Shown here: one piece after another, positions 36,000-45,693 of the stretch | Numbering within the stretch: position 1 is the stretch's first letter | Layout: each line of letters starts with the position of its first letter | Source: Gammaproteobacteria bacterium | Lineage (GTDB): Bacteria > Pseudomonadota > Gammaproteobacteria > Pseudomonadales > Pseudohongiellaceae | Direction of reading: 5' to 3' | NCBI GenBank assembly: GCA_002731775.1 | Contig: PCCP01000048.1 | Location: 21,538-73,727, forward strand | Length of the DNA stretch: 52,190 nucleotides | Position numbers and translations under genes: made by a program | The notes under the pieces: generated by a model | Seen by the model: the letters and a program-made list of their open reading frames with translations, nothing else | Told to the model about the DNA's origin: nothing | Databases searched by the model: none

Positions 36000-38900
36000 A
36001 TGCGAAATTATATTGACGCAGCAGTTTCAAGATCCCGCACCACCCTGAGTGTGTTTGCGGCCACCATGCTGGTGGGCTTTGTTTCATACCTTGCGATTCC
36101 GGTGGAACTGTATCCGGATGTTCAGGTACCACTTATCGTCAGCACTATTATCCATGAGGGTATCTCACCGGAAGATGCGGAACGGCTGCTGGCCAAACCA
36201 GCGGAACTCGAATTGAAACTGGTCGACGGCATTGTCGAGGTCTCCTCATTCTCCAGCGAGGGGGCAGCGACACTCATGATCGAATTCGACATTGATTTCG
36301 ATAGCCAGAATGCCCTGAGTGAAGTCCGGGAAGCCATTAACCGCGCCAAGGTGCGATTCCCACAATCCACTGAAGAACCCATTATTCAAGAAGCCTCCGC
36401 AATTAACACGCCTATTGTGCAGATCGCCATTGGCGGTGAAGGAGTGCCCGAACGGGTATTGCTGCGCATCGCAGAAGACCTGCAGCGGGAAATTGAAATT
36501 TTGCCCCAGGTGCTGGAGGCGTTAATGGTGGGCAATCGGCAGGAACTGCTGGAGGTCGTAATCGATCCGTCGAAGCTGGAAACCTACGGCATACCCAACA
36601 GTGCGATCGTACAAGCCGTAATCAGCAATAATCGCCTGATTGCCGCCGGCCAGGTAGACACGGGCCAGGGTAGTTTCTCAATTAAGGTACCCGGTCTGAT
36701 AGAAACCGCTAGTGACCTGTTCACTCTCCCCATCGCATCTAATGACATGGGGGTGTTGACGTTATCGGACATAGCCGATGTACGACGAACCTTTAAAGAC
36801 GCAACCCGCTTTTCCTATACCAATGGTTCGCAATCGATTTCATTGAATGTAATGAAGCGCAAGGGAGCAAACCTGGTCGAGGCGATGGAAGAAATCGATG
36901 CCCTGGTTAAAGAAATACGGCCCAGCCTGCCACCGGCAATCTCACTGTCTTATGTCAACAATACGGCCCCCATAGTGCTGGAGCAAAATATGGGACTGCA
37001 GGGAAACATGGCAACTGCAATGGTACTGGTTCTGATCGTTGTCATCGCCTCGGTTGGCGTGCGTTCCGGATTGTTGGTGACCATGGCCGTGCCTTTTTCT
37101 TTCTTCTTTGCCTTCATCGTCATCACCCTGTTGGGTTTTACCTATAACTTCATGGTGATCTTTGGTCTGCTGTTAGGCTTGGGTATGTTGATCGACGGCG
37201 CCATCGTAATGGTGGAATACGCCGATCGCAAGATGGCGGAGGGGCTCGATAGCCAAGAAGCCTACAAGGCATCTGTGCAGCGGATGTTCTGGCCTATCCT
37301 CGCTTCCACCGCCACCACGCTGGCTGCATTCCTCCCTATCATGTTCTGGCCAGGTGTCTCTGGCCAGTTCATGAGTTATTTACCAATAACCGTGTTCGCG
37401 GTATTAATCGGCTCCCTGTTTTACGCGCTATTGTTTGCACCGACCATTGGTGCCTTGATCGGAAAATCCAGTGATGCCGACAACACCTATTTGCGCAACC
37501 TCGAAGAAGGCGACCCGGATAAAGCCACCGGAATCACGGGTGTGTATGCGCGCCTGCTGGAATTTGCGGTTAAGATTCCGCTTACGGTACTGGCACTGAG
37601 TATCGTCACCCTGGTTACCATTGTTTTCACCTACAGTCGATTCGGCGCGGGCATCGAATTTTTTGTGGAGACAGAGCCGATGCAGACCCAGATTCAGATT
37701 TTTGCACGCGGCAATTTCTCACCGGCAGAGTTACGAGATGTGATGCTGGACGCCGAGGACCGAATCCGGGAAGTCGGTCTTTTCTCGGGCATCGTGACCC
37801 AGTCCGGTGCTGGTCAACAAATGTCGGGGAGTGGACAGTCCGCCCCGGATTTAATCGGCACAATATTTGTGGAGATGTCCGATCGCCGAGATCGGGCCGA
37901 AGATGGATTCGAGATCGAGAACCTGTATCGGCAGGCCATTGCCGGAATCCCCGGGGTTCGGGCCGAAATCGTTTCCCTGGAGCAGGGCCCACCGGTAGGC
38001 AAGGAAATCCAAGTGGAACTGTCTGGCGATGATCTGGATCTGTTATTTTTAGAAGCAGCGCGCATTCGTAACTTCATGGGGAACCAGATGACTGGTCTCA
38101 TCGATATCGACGACACCGCACCAATTCCAGGCATCGAGTGGGAAATCAAGGTCGATCGGGCACAGGCTGCGATGCTCGGGGCCAGCATGGCGGAAATCGG
38201 CACGGCGATTCAGCTCATGACCAATGGGGTTTTCATGGGAGATTACCGTCCCAACGATAGCGAAGAAGAAGTGGACATTCGCGTGCGCTACCCCATCGAG
38301 TATCGGGGTATTAATCAACTGGATACGATCCGCATCAGTACCGTTAATGGACCGGTGCCCATAAGCAGCTTCGTGACTCGCGAAGCCAAGCCCAAGGTTG
38401 GTTCGATTCAACGCGTCAATGGCGCCCGCGTGGTACTGGTGCGGGCCAACCCAGCGCCGGGCATCATCGCCGATAACAAGCTACAGGAATTAGCGCAGTA
38501 TATGGCCGATGTGCCCCTGGTTAATGGCGTTTATTACCAGTTCCGTGGAGCCAATGAAGAACAGGAACAGTCGGCTGCCTTCCTGATGCAGGCGTTCGCC
38601 CTGTCCATGGCACTGATGGCGATTCTGCTGGTAACCCAGTTCAACAGCTACTATCAGTCGCTGTTGATTCTTTCTGCGGTGTTGTTATCGACGACGGGCG
38701 TGTTATTAGGCTTGCTAATCACCGGCCAACCGTTCAGCGTGATGCTGACGGGGATAGGCATTGTCGCCCTGGCGGGAATTATCGTGAATAATAATATCGT
38801 CTTGATCGACACCTTTAATCATTTGCGTAAACGCCATAAGGAGTGGTCGCTGGAGGAAATCATTGTCCATACCGGTGTACAGAGACTGCGCCCGGTGTTC

Positions 38901-39167
38901 CTGACCACGTTTACAACCGGCTTTGGCCTGCTACCCCTGGCCATGAATATTTCTTTCGATTTGTTTGGCGCCGAGATCGAGTTTGGCGGTCCCATCGCCT
39001 CCCAGTGGCAGGGACTCGCATCCACCATCGTCTTTGGGCTGTCCTTCGCGACTATTCTTACCCTGATCGTTACCCCTGCGATGCTGGCTCTACCCGCTCG
39101 CTTGCGGACGATGATCAGACGGACTCCGCAGTCAATTCCACGCGCGCAACCCAGCTTGAGCAGTTAG
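36000..39167 (+). CDS. RND (HAE1-type) efflux permease
   Basis: 1055 residues, with the expected twelve-helix and two-periplasmic-loop layout: TM1 at the N-terminus, large loops at about 35-330 and 555-865, and helices in between. Proton-relay region in TM4 is GMLIDGAIVMVEYADR, with D399 present but glycine at 400 where AcrB has a second Asp. TM10 reads VNNNIVLID where AcrB has Lys940. Both deviations occur in many MdtBC-like HAE1 members. Cargo unknown. No TolC-like gene is nearby, so a distant channel would be needed. Confidence 0.92.
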   Translation: MRNYIDAAVSRSRTTLSVFAATMLVGFVSYLAIPVELYPDVQVPLIVSTIIHEGISPEDAERLLAKPAELELKLVDGIVEVSSFSSEGAATLMIEFDIDFDSQNALSEVREAINRAKVRFPQSTEEPIIQEASAINTPIVQIAIGGEGVPERVLLRIAEDLQREIEILPQVLEALMVGNRQELLEVVIDPSKLETYGIPNSAIVQAVISNNRLIAAGQVDTGQGSFSIKVPGLIETASDLFTLPIASNDMGVLTLSDIADVRRTFKDATRFSYTNGSQSISLNVMKRKGANLVEAMEEIDALVKEIRPSLPPAISLSYVNNTAPIVLEQNMGLQGNMATAMVLVLIVVIASVGVRSGLLVTMAVPFSFFFAFIVITLLGFTYNFMVIFGLLLGLGMLIDGAIVMVEYADRKMAEGLDSQEAYKASVQRMFWPILASTATTLAAFLPIMFWPGVSGQFMSYLPITVFAVLIGSLFYALLFAPTIGALIGKSSDADNTYLRNLEEGDPDKATGITGVYARLLEFAVKIPLTVLALSIVTLVTIVFTYSRFGAGIEFFVETEPMQTQIQIFARGNFSPAELRDVMLDAEDRIREVGLFSGIVTQSGAGQQMSGSGQSAPDLIGTIFVEMSDRRDRAEDGFEIENLYRQAIAGIPGVRAEIVSLEQGPPVGKEIQVELSGDDLDLLFLEAARIRNFMGNQMTGLIDIDDTAPIPGIEWEIKVDRAQAAMLGASMAEIGTAIQLMTNGVFMGDYRPNDSEEEVDIRVRYPIEYRGINQLDTIRISTVNGPVPISSFVTREAKPKVGSIQRVNGARVVLVRANPAPGIIADNKLQELAQYMADVPLVNGVYYQFRGANEEQEQSAAFLMQAFALSMALMAILLVTQFNSYYQSLLILSAVLLSTTGVLLGLLITGQPFSVMLTGIGIVALAGIIVNNNIVLIDTFNHLRKRHKEWSLEEIIVHTGVQRLRPVFLTTFTTGFGLLPLAMNISFDLFGAEIEFGGPIASQWQGLASTIVFGLSFATILTLIVTPAMLALPARLRTMIRRTPQSIPRAQPSLSS

Positions 39168-39411
39168 GGGCCCCTTCTGCTAGCCGTGGTATCGCAGTTG
39201 CCGTAAACGGCGCGTGCTTGAGCGATACCGCAGTCACTTTCCAAACCAAAGTTGAATCAGTTTTCATAAAAAGGAATACGTGGCACTTATTGCGTATGTG
39301 ACCACCGTACCGAAGTAAATTGACGATTTTTTATTTCATCCTGTCTACGCTCTGTTACCGGAATAGCTGGTGGCTGCGGTGATCCCGCATAGCCATGGAG
39401 AGGAATCAGAA

Positions 39412-39477
39412 ATGGCCTGTAATCCAACATCATTAAGAGAAATATCGGCGTCATGGATAGGCTATTGGCGGAACTGA
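39412..39477 (+). CDS. Possible 21-residue microprotein upstream of a terminator
   Basis: ATG 39412, preceded by AGAGGA, encodes MACNPTSLREISASWIGYWRN. TTGACG at 39320-39325 could be a -35 element, but no good -10 follows. A strong terminator begins 15 bp after the stop. The unit could equally be a small RNA. Nothing else supports translation. Confidence 0.25.
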   Translation: MACNPTSLREISASWIGYWRN

Positions 39478-39491
39478 AACAGCGCTAAACA

Positions 39492-39516
39492 ACGAGCGAA
39501 CGCTTGCTCGTTTTTT
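39492..39516 (+). terminator. Rho-independent terminator
   Basis: ACGAGCGA, loop ACGC, TTGCTCGT (8 pairs including one G-U), then a run of T to 39516. Plus-strand orientation. It is 325 bp after the RND permease stop, so it ends either that operon or a small independent transcript. Confidence 0.8.
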
Positions 39517-39934
39517 GACATCTACCATGTGTTAGGATTATTTTTTAAAGCCAAGAGCGCAAAAACAGATAAGTTTTGTGACAAATTGTAACCCTTACAA
39601 CCACCGCAAAACAGCTGTGATATTATTTTCCTACTTTGAGCCAGGGGCGTTATGAATGCGCCCGGTGACCTCGAAGAGCTAAAGCCAGGAGCTTGGGGGT
39701 TTTTCTTTGTTCCCCCCCTTCTCTAAAACATTGAGTTGCCCTCAAGTTTCCTCTTTAGCGCCATACTCCTCCGGCCTCGTTTTCATTTTTCTCGTCTATT
39801 CGTCCAATAACGGGCAATTGCCCATCCCGCTCGGTTTTCTGATCGGTCAGACAATAGCTCGGGGGCCTCAGATTAGGTATTCAACGTCGATGGGTCACGA
39901 TGGGACTAGCAGCTCTGAATAATACAGTGGCGCC

Positions 39935-40720
39935 CTAGAATCCATCCAGCTCTGCAAGCTGGGGATTACGACTGCTATTGCGGTCGCGGCGTATTTTTTC
40001 CTGCCTGTGCATCATTTCCTTATTGAGGCCGGAAGCGAGATATAACTGCCGCTCACAGAGGGCGATGTTTCGATATAAAAAATCAAACTTGGGATCATCC
40101 GCACTCAAGGTGAGCTTCGCTACCTTGAGCCTAAGATGGAAGAGTTTGTTGGCAGTCTGCAGGTGTTCGATGCGTTTGCCATCCAGATCTACATTAAATG
40201 CACTAACATGCCAGGATGCGACCTTCTGCAGTCCGGCTTCAAGCCTGGAGTCATCAATGCCATACAGCCGCTGATAGAGATGCTGCATATAGGCATAGTG
40301 ATTATCAACATCCTGCCAATTTCTCAAAACCCTCTCGCTGGCAATGAGCTTGTCCAACACATCGATCTGGGATTCGTGATGCAGCCCGTTGTTAATTCTA
40401 GTGAGATGTAGTGCCTGCTTGAAGGTTCGCACAGCACCCTCATGATCACCCATTCTCTGCTGTAGATCCCCCTGGTCGTCGAGGGGCTCCAGCAAACGGT
40501 AATCGTAGGGTCCAAAGTCGGCTTGCAGGCCCTTCACCGATCCCGCAGTATCATCCATGAGCAGATTTGCGCCGTCAAATTCTGATTTATTGGATTGGGC
40601 ATTAAGACTATTGGAAAGCAGGACGAGGGAAATCAATGGCAACACGAACGCTGCCAAAGTCACAAGTTTAGTCTTCAGGAGGTAGCTTGAAGCTGGTAAT
40701 ACTTCTTCTAATTTCTTCAT
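39935..40720 (-). CDS. TPR-like helical-repeat protein, membrane-anchored or exported
   Basis: 261 residues from ATG 40720 (AAGGGTG upstream). N-terminal hydrophobic segment (LVTLAAFVLPLISLVLLS), then tetratricopeptide-like helices: LLEPLDDQGDLQQRMGDHEGAV and VRTFKQALHLTRIN, followed by further helix pairs rich in Leu and His. C-terminus strongly basic (RQEKIRRDRNSSR). Function unknown. It lies downstream of and parallel to the BatA-type operon but has its own promoter-like site. Confidence 0.7.
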   Translation of the reverse strand: MKKLEEVLPASSYLLKTKLVTLAAFVLPLISLVLLSNSLNAQSNKSEFDGANLLMDDTAGSVKGLQADFGPYDYRLLEPLDDQGDLQQRMGDHEGAVRTFKQALHLTRINNGLHHESQIDVLDKLIASERVLRNWQDVDNHYAYMQHLYQRLYGIDDSRLEAGLQKVASWHVSAFNVDLDGKRIEHLQTANKLFHLRLKVAKLTLSADDPKFDFLYRNIALCERQLYLASGLNKEMMHRQEKIRRDRNSSRNPQLAELDGF

Positions 40721-40769
40721 GCGGCGACACCCTTGATACAGCACTATCGCGCAATAATTCTAGGGGTTC

Positions 40770-40798
40770 AATAGAAACCCAAATTAATTTTCCGTCAA
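40770..40798 (-). promoter_or_regulatory. Promoter of the TPR-like gene
   Basis: Minus strand TTGACG (40798-40793), 17 nt, TCTATT (40775-40770); predicted start about 40 bp before the ATG at 40720. Confidence 0.45.
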
Positions 40799-40859
40799 AG
40801 TGAAGGTATTATTAAAATTGATTTTTTGTTCTTTGTTTTCAATAGCTTAAAATTTTTCT

Positions 40860-42884
40860 CTAGCGATAAGTCCGATTCGCTATAACCGCCTCGACCAGCA
40901 GCAACAACATCACCAGGCTCAAGATCCACCACCAGAGTCGCTGCGGTCGTTCCAGTTCTTCAATCAACTGGGCCGTTCGTACTTCTCGGGATTGATTTGG
41001 GTTGGTATCGGGGTTGATGATCGCGTCATACAGGCTTGCCACCGCGGTGCGAGTGAAATTGGATTCCTGCGGCAAGATATTTACCGCGTAGCTCAGTTCC
41101 AGATCATCCACTGTCGCCGTAATTAAGCCGGGCTTGGCGGCGGTGATCACGAAGCTGTCATTATTAAACACTAAGGCAGTGCCATCAGCATCGATCGCGG
41201 TCACAGAATCCGCTCCGCCGGTGGGGTCCACTGAGAAACTGTCTCCCACCTGGTAGGCTCGCTGCTTGGTTTCCGATTGCACCAGGTGACGCAGAGTTTC
41301 ATGCACGAAGGGTAGAAAAAGACCCTGTAGCGCCAGATTATTCCACTCAAGGTCCAGGGTGGACGCGAATAGAATTACCTTGCCGTCTCCGACCGCCCGC
41401 TCCACCAGCGCCGCTTCGGCGTTGTCGAATTGCATCAGCACATCGGCAGCGTCATCAGGAAGCAGTGACCAGTGTCGCTGAAAACGGGCGGACCAATCAC
41501 TGGCCAGAGGTCTGAGGATCGGATGACGGCGATCGAAGTCAGCGATTACCAGATAATCGTCACGACTCAACAGCCCCGGCTCCTGCAACAATGCGGGTGC
41601 GATGTTGGCAAATTGTCGATTAAACACCTCCACGTCAACCCTGTCGCCTGGCGCCAGTAGTAGACTGCCACCGGCTTGCACATAATCCGTTATGGCATCG
41701 GCCTGGCCGCTGCTGAGATTACCCACATTCAACAATACGGCGACATCATTTTGCCGCAGCGACGCGGCACTCAATGCTGCCGGTTCGATGCGCTCCAGCT
41801 CGAAGGGAGATTCGGCAGCACTGCTAACTGCCAATCCAAACCAATATCCTTCATCATCAAACCAGTCATCCGATGCCTCACCGTTTACCAGTAGCACACG
41901 AATCTTCGGCAGTACATCGACGGTGAAGAAATAGGAATTGTCTGCGCTGAAATTGTCACCAGTCACTCTTAGCTCGCCGACGTGAGTACCCTGGGTATCA
42001 AAAATCACATCGAAGCTGATCACTTCCTCCGACCTATCGGTCAAATCGACAAGGGTACGTTCGATCACCTGGCCATCGATACGCAGGCTAAGCTCACCCC
42101 GATCCAGATATAGCGTACCCGTAGATCTAACCCGGGCGAGTATCTGCTGCTCGGCTGCATCTTCCAATAATTGCTGTGGCGAACGTACATCGGTGAGCAC
42201 CAGGTTACTACTGGATTCGGCGCCCACGTCGATACCGATAAAGGCCACCCCAGGCGCCAGCTTCCAGCCCTCTTCCGCCCCCTGCAAGGCGATCTCCTGA
42301 AAATCGGAAATCAGGTAGACGCTGCGATTATCGAAGCGTGAAGTCTCGAGCAACTGGTCGGCAAGGCGTAAATTCGGCATATAGCGAGTAGCGCCATAGC
42401 CAGCCTGGTCGAGGCTGTTTATGAGACTACGGACGCTGTCCAGATCCGTATCCAACTCTCTCACCACGCCCGCCACAGTCGAGAATTTGATCAAGGCCAC
42501 CTCGTCGCCAGCGGCGAGATCGTCGATAATCTGCAGGGCTTTGGCTTTGCCATCCTCGAAGCTGGTGCCATAGCGCATGCTCATGGAGTCATCCAACATG
42601 ATGACCACTGACCTGGGATCGGCATCCAGTAGCCGGGCTACAGACTGATCCACCAAAGGCCTGGCAAATGCCAGCACCAGCAGAATGATCACCACCGAAC
42701 GCAGAAGTAATAGCAGCCATTGCTGAATGTGCTGAAACAGGATCAATTTCTTCGATGTCTTCTTCAGAAATCGAATCGTGCCGAACATCAGTTTCGGTGG
42801 CTTCTCCCTGCGAATCAGATGAATCGCAATGGGAATAAGCGCGGCCAGCAAACCCGTGAGAAATATTGGCGTGAGAAAAACCAT
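40860..42884 (-). CDS. BatA-type VWA membrane protein
   Basis: 674 residues. N-terminal double membrane segment of the BatA type (FLTPIFLTGLLAALIPIAIH, about 4-23, and about 57-76). The VWA domain carries an intact MIDAS D98-x-S100-x-S102 (LDDSMSM). A long extracytoplasmic part includes a GATase-like fold (NVGNLSSGQADAITDYVQAG, GSLLLAPGD). A final helix (WWWILSLVMLLLLVEAVIA) and short basic end close the protein. Its ATG overlaps the DUF58 stop (TAATG). Distal gene of the operon. VWA and MoxR systems often act in assembly or activation of envelope or metal-containing complexes. Confidence 0.85.
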   Translation of the reverse strand: MVFLTPIFLTGLLAALIPIAIHLIRREKPPKLMFGTIRFLKKTSKKLILFQHIQQWLLLLLRSVVIILLVLAFARPLVDQSVARLLDADPRSVVIMLDDSMSMRYGTSFEDGKAKALQIIDDLAAGDEVALIKFSTVAGVVRELDTDLDSVRSLINSLDQAGYGATRYMPNLRLADQLLETSRFDNRSVYLISDFQEIALQGAEEGWKLAPGVAFIGIDVGAESSSNLVLTDVRSPQQLLEDAAEQQILARVRSTGTLYLDRGELSLRIDGQVIERTLVDLTDRSEEVISFDVIFDTQGTHVGELRVTGDNFSADNSYFFTVDVLPKIRVLLVNGEASDDWFDDEGYWFGLAVSSAAESPFELERIEPAALSAASLRQNDVAVLLNVGNLSSGQADAITDYVQAGGSLLLAPGDRVDVEVFNRQFANIAPALLQEPGLLSRDDYLVIADFDRRHPILRPLASDWSARFQRHWSLLPDDAADVLMQFDNAEAALVERAVGDGKVILFASTLDLEWNNLALQGLFLPFVHETLRHLVQSETKQRAYQVGDSFSVDPTGGADSVTAIDADGTALVFNNDSFVITAAKPGLITATVDDLELSYAVNILPQESNFTRTAVASLYDAIINPDTNPNQSREVRTAQLIEELERPQRLWWWILSLVMLLLLVEAVIANRTYR

Positions 42885-43777
42885 TAGAAGCTCTTACTCC
42901 GCTTTGTTATGTAGGAAGAAAGAGCCTGGTCCAGCGGCTCCCGTGTATTCATCAAACAATAGTCGATGCCGCTGGTCTGGCATTGTTTCTTGCAATAGGC
43001 CAGAAACTCGTTGATGTTTTTCAGGTAGGCCTTTCGAATCGCCGCGGGCGAAGTAATATAGGATTCGCTATTTTCCATATCGATAAATTCTGACGCCTCA
43101 TTGAACGGAAAATTAAGTTCCGCATCATCCATGATGTGAAAAGTGATTATGTCATTACCCATGGCGCGCAGATTCGTGAGGGTGTTAATGATGCGCTCTT
43201 CATCGTCGAGCATGTCGCTAATCAGGATCACCATACTCTTCTTCTTGAGAGAGGAAGCGAGATCCGTAAGCGGCTTCACCACGTCTGTCTTCTGCCCCGC
43301 TTGCACCCGGGATAGCGCGCGCAGAATTCGCATCAGGTGCAGTTGTCGGGTTTTCGCCGGGAGGTATTCTCTAATCTTATCATCGAATGTGACCAGCCCT
43401 ACGGCGTCGCGTTGGCGGGCGATAAAGTAGGCCAGTGCCGATGCCAGGGTAATACCGTAGTCGAGTTTGCTCATGCCGCCGGATGTATACGCCATGGAAG
43501 CACTGGTATCCAGCAAGATCACGCAGCGTACATTGGTCTCGTCTTCGTATTGCTTGATGTAGAGTTTGCCGCTACGGGCGTAGAGCCGCCAGTCCACGTG
43601 GCGCATATCATCGCCGCGCTGGTAGTGGCGATAATCATTAAACTCGACACTAAAGCCCCGGTGTGGACTCTTGTGTAAACCGGCGAGGAAGCCCTCCACC
43701 ACAACCCGGGCTCGTAGCTCGAGATTATGGAGGCCAGCTAAAACCTTGGGGTCGAGAAAATTCAGTGAATCTGACAT
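42884..43777 (-). CDS. DUF58 domain protein (VWA-like MoxR partner)
   Basis: 297 residues with the DUF58 signature YQRGDDMRHVDWRLYARSGK and LYIKQYEDETN, followed by a VWA-like domain with the metal-site motif LLDTSASMAY. No membrane segment. DUF58 proteins are nearly always encoded beside MoxR ATPases and are thought to be their substrates or adaptors. It starts 31 bp after the MoxR stop. Confidence 0.92.
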   Translation of the reverse strand: MSDSLNFLDPKVLAGLHNLELRARVVVEGFLAGLHKSPHRGFSVEFNDYRHYQRGDDMRHVDWRLYARSGKLYIKQYEDETNVRCVILLDTSASMAYTSGGMSKLDYGITLASALAYFIARQRDAVGLVTFDDKIREYLPAKTRQLHLMRILRALSRVQAGQKTDVVKPLTDLASSLKKKSMVILISDMLDDEERIINTLTNLRAMGNDIITFHIMDDAELNFPFNEASEFIDMENSESYITSPAAIRKAYLKNINEFLAYCKKQCQTSGIDYCLMNTREPLDQALSSYITKRSKSF

Positions 43778-43808
43778 CTTGTTCCAGGTCTAATAACTAT
43801 TGCGCTCG

Positions 43809-44837
43809 TTAGATATCGGACGCCGGTGCCGGCACTTCATCCAGTAAACGGCGTATCACATCATCCGTAGTTACCCGTTCCGCCTCGGCATGGAAATTCA
43901 GGATAATTCTATGGCGCAATATGGGTGGAGCCAGAGCGCGTACATCGCCGTAAGAGACATTGTAGCGCCCGAGCAACAATGCCCGCACCTTACCCGCCAG
44001 GATCAAGTTCTGGGATGCCCTGATGCCCCCACCCCAGCTAACCCAGTCCTTGATAAAGCCTGGTGAACTTTCATTCTGGGGACGGGAAGCATGAACCAGG
44101 CGAACCGCATACTTGATGACCGCCTCTGCCGCCGGCACCTGCCTGGCAATTCGTTGAAACTCGATAATATCTTCCCCGCTTATGGGATGAGAGAGCTCGG
44201 TTTCATTGGTCTGGGTGGTAGTGGTGACCACTGCGATTTCATCTTCTTCGGAGAGGTAGCCCAGCTCTATCTTGAACATGAAGCGGTCGAGTTGAGCTTC
44301 CGGTAGCGGATAGGTGCCTTCCAGTTCAATCGGGTTCTGGGTGGCGAGTACGAAGAATGGTGCTGCCACCGGGTAGGTGGTGCCGGCTGCCGTCACCTGT
44401 TTCTCTTCCATCGCTTCTAGTAGTGAAGACTGGGTCTTCGGTGGTGTTCGGTTAATTTCATCGGCCAACAGGATATTGGTGAAGATGGGACCCTTGACGA
44501 ACTTCAGTTTGCGATTGCCGCCGGATTCTTCCACCACCTCCGAGCCAACGACGTCCGCCGGCATCAGGTCAGGGGTAAATTGAATTCGACTGAAGTCGAC
44601 CTGTAAGATATCGGCAACAGTTTTAATTAATAAGGTCTTAGCCAGACCGGGCACTCCGGTCACCAGGCAGTGTCCACCTGCAAACAAGGCAATAAGCAAT
44701 TCATCTATGATCTCTTCCTGTCCGATAATGACTTTTTTGATTTCAGCGACCATCTGGTCCCTGCCTTCCTGCATCATTTTAACCAAGCCAAGATCGTCTT
44801 GATCTTCGATTACTGCTACTTCTTCTATTTCTGCCAT
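43809..44837 (-). CDS. MoxR-family AAA+ ATPase
   Basis: 342 residues from ATG 44837 (AGGAA seven nt upstream; the longer frame to 44870 overlaps the previous gene). Walker A GVPGLAKTL (61-69), Walker B ILLADEINR (122-130), sensor 1 ATQNPIE, and PLPEAQLDRFMFKI of the arginine-finger region. An acidic N-terminal leader (EIEEVAVIEDQDD) precedes the core. MoxR ATPases are chaperone-like and work with VWA proteins, here the DUF58 and BatA-type products. Confidence 0.95.
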   Translation of the reverse strand: MAEIEEVAVIEDQDDLGLVKMMQEGRDQMVAEIKKVIIGQEEIIDELLIALFAGGHCLVTGVPGLAKTLLIKTVADILQVDFSRIQFTPDLMPADVVGSEVVEESGGNRKLKFVKGPIFTNILLADEINRTPPKTQSSLLEAMEEKQVTAAGTTYPVAAPFFVLATQNPIELEGTYPLPEAQLDRFMFKIELGYLSEEDEIAVVTTTTQTNETELSHPISGEDIIEFQRIARQVPAAEAVIKYAVRLVHASRPQNESSPGFIKDWVSWGGGIRASQNLILAGKVRALLLGRYNVSYGDVRALAPPILRHRIILNFHAEAERVTTDDVIRRLLDEVPAPASDI

Positions 44838-44853
44838 GGGTAATTCCTGTCTC

Positions 44854-45693
44854 TCAGTGACTAAATGCATAGATTAAAAAATTGATGCCTATCTTGTAAG
44901 CCTCGTTGGTATATCTGGTGGGGTAGCCTTCATAAAATGTGTGCTCCCAGCCATCGCCCAAATCCGTATTGTAATTCGCGACCATCATCACCCGTCCATC
45001 GTCATCGAGTACCGCATAAACCTCGGGTGGATAACTAGGATCGTCCAATTTCATGAAGCCACCGTAATCCCAGGTCACCATGCGCCCGGGTACCTGGGCC
45101 AGTCGATCGATGTCGAAAAAAGTGTGGAAAATTTCATGGCTGGTGTCGAGCTTTACGATCTCCCGATCTGGAAATATTTTTGCTATCTCAACAAACATGT
45201 CGTCCAGGTGGGGTTGCCCCCAGAAATCATCCACCAGCACGAAACCTCCGCGAAACATGAATTCCCGCAAGGCTTCAATCTCTTCCGGAGAAAAATTCGG
45301 TCCACTGTAAGAAGAGCCAATCGGCACTCTTTTCCAGTTCATATAGAGAAATATGTTCTCATACAAGGCCGGGTCGGTTAGTTGAATATTCTGATGATTG
45401 CGGGGATTGGTATCGACATAGGTATAACGCTGCACACCGCGTAGAAAATTCTGATCCGCATCGGGATAGTCCGTGTCCCACCAACCGCCACGACGACGAT
45501 AACCAAAACCGCCGCCCCGGCCGCCACCATGATTGGTGTACTGACCTCGCACCCAGGTAAATTCGGTGACGTCGGTTCCGTACAGTGACAGGCCCTCATC
45601 GGAACCGAGCGGCAATACCTGCGCCCCCAGCATCGCGCTCGCCATTAACAGGCAAGTTGCGAAGGAGGCTATTAGAGTTGGACTAGTTCGCAC
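44854..45693 (-). CDS. Exported DUF4159 protein
   Basis: 279 residues. Signal peptide (LIASFATCLLMASAMLGAQ), a Gly/Arg-rich stretch (about 56-70, GGGRGGGFGYRRRGG), then the DUF4159 domain: NIQLTDPALYENIFLYMNW, EEIEALREFMFRGGFVLVDD, and near the end NYNTDLGDGWE. The domain has a GATase1-like fold and is typical of MoxR/VWA operons; its role is unknown. It overlaps the end of the peptidase gene by 11 bp. Confidence 0.88.
   Translation of the reverse strand: MRTSPTLIASFATCLLMASAMLGAQVLPLGSDEGLSLYGTDVTEFTWVRGQYTNHGGGRGGGFGYRRRGGWWDTDYPDADQNFLRGVQRYTYVDTNPRNHQNIQLTDPALYENIFLYMNWKRVPIGSSYSGPNFSPEEIEALREFMFRGGFVLVDDFWGQPHLDDMFVEIAKIFPDREIVKLDTSHEIFHTFFDIDRLAQVPGRMVTWDYGGFMKLDDPSYPPEVYAVLDDDGRVMMVANYNTDLGDGWEHTFYEGYPTRYTNEAYKIGINFLIYAFSH

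Larger units (their letters stand above)
39168..39934. other. 767-bp gene-poor region
   Basis: Contains a possible microprotein/sRNA unit (39320-39516, listed separately). Beyond it lie a GGGCG-9 nt-CGCCC hairpin at about 39647-39665, a G5/C6 rich inverted pair near 39694-39720 and a perfect 12-bp palindrome GGGCAATTGCCC at 39812-39823. No protein-coding gene of normal size is supported. Confidence 0.4.

Noticed and set aside
39707-39922. 71-codon frame in the gene-poor region
   Set aside because: Low-complexity start, no ribosome-binding site, no domain; composition does not resemble neighbouring genes.
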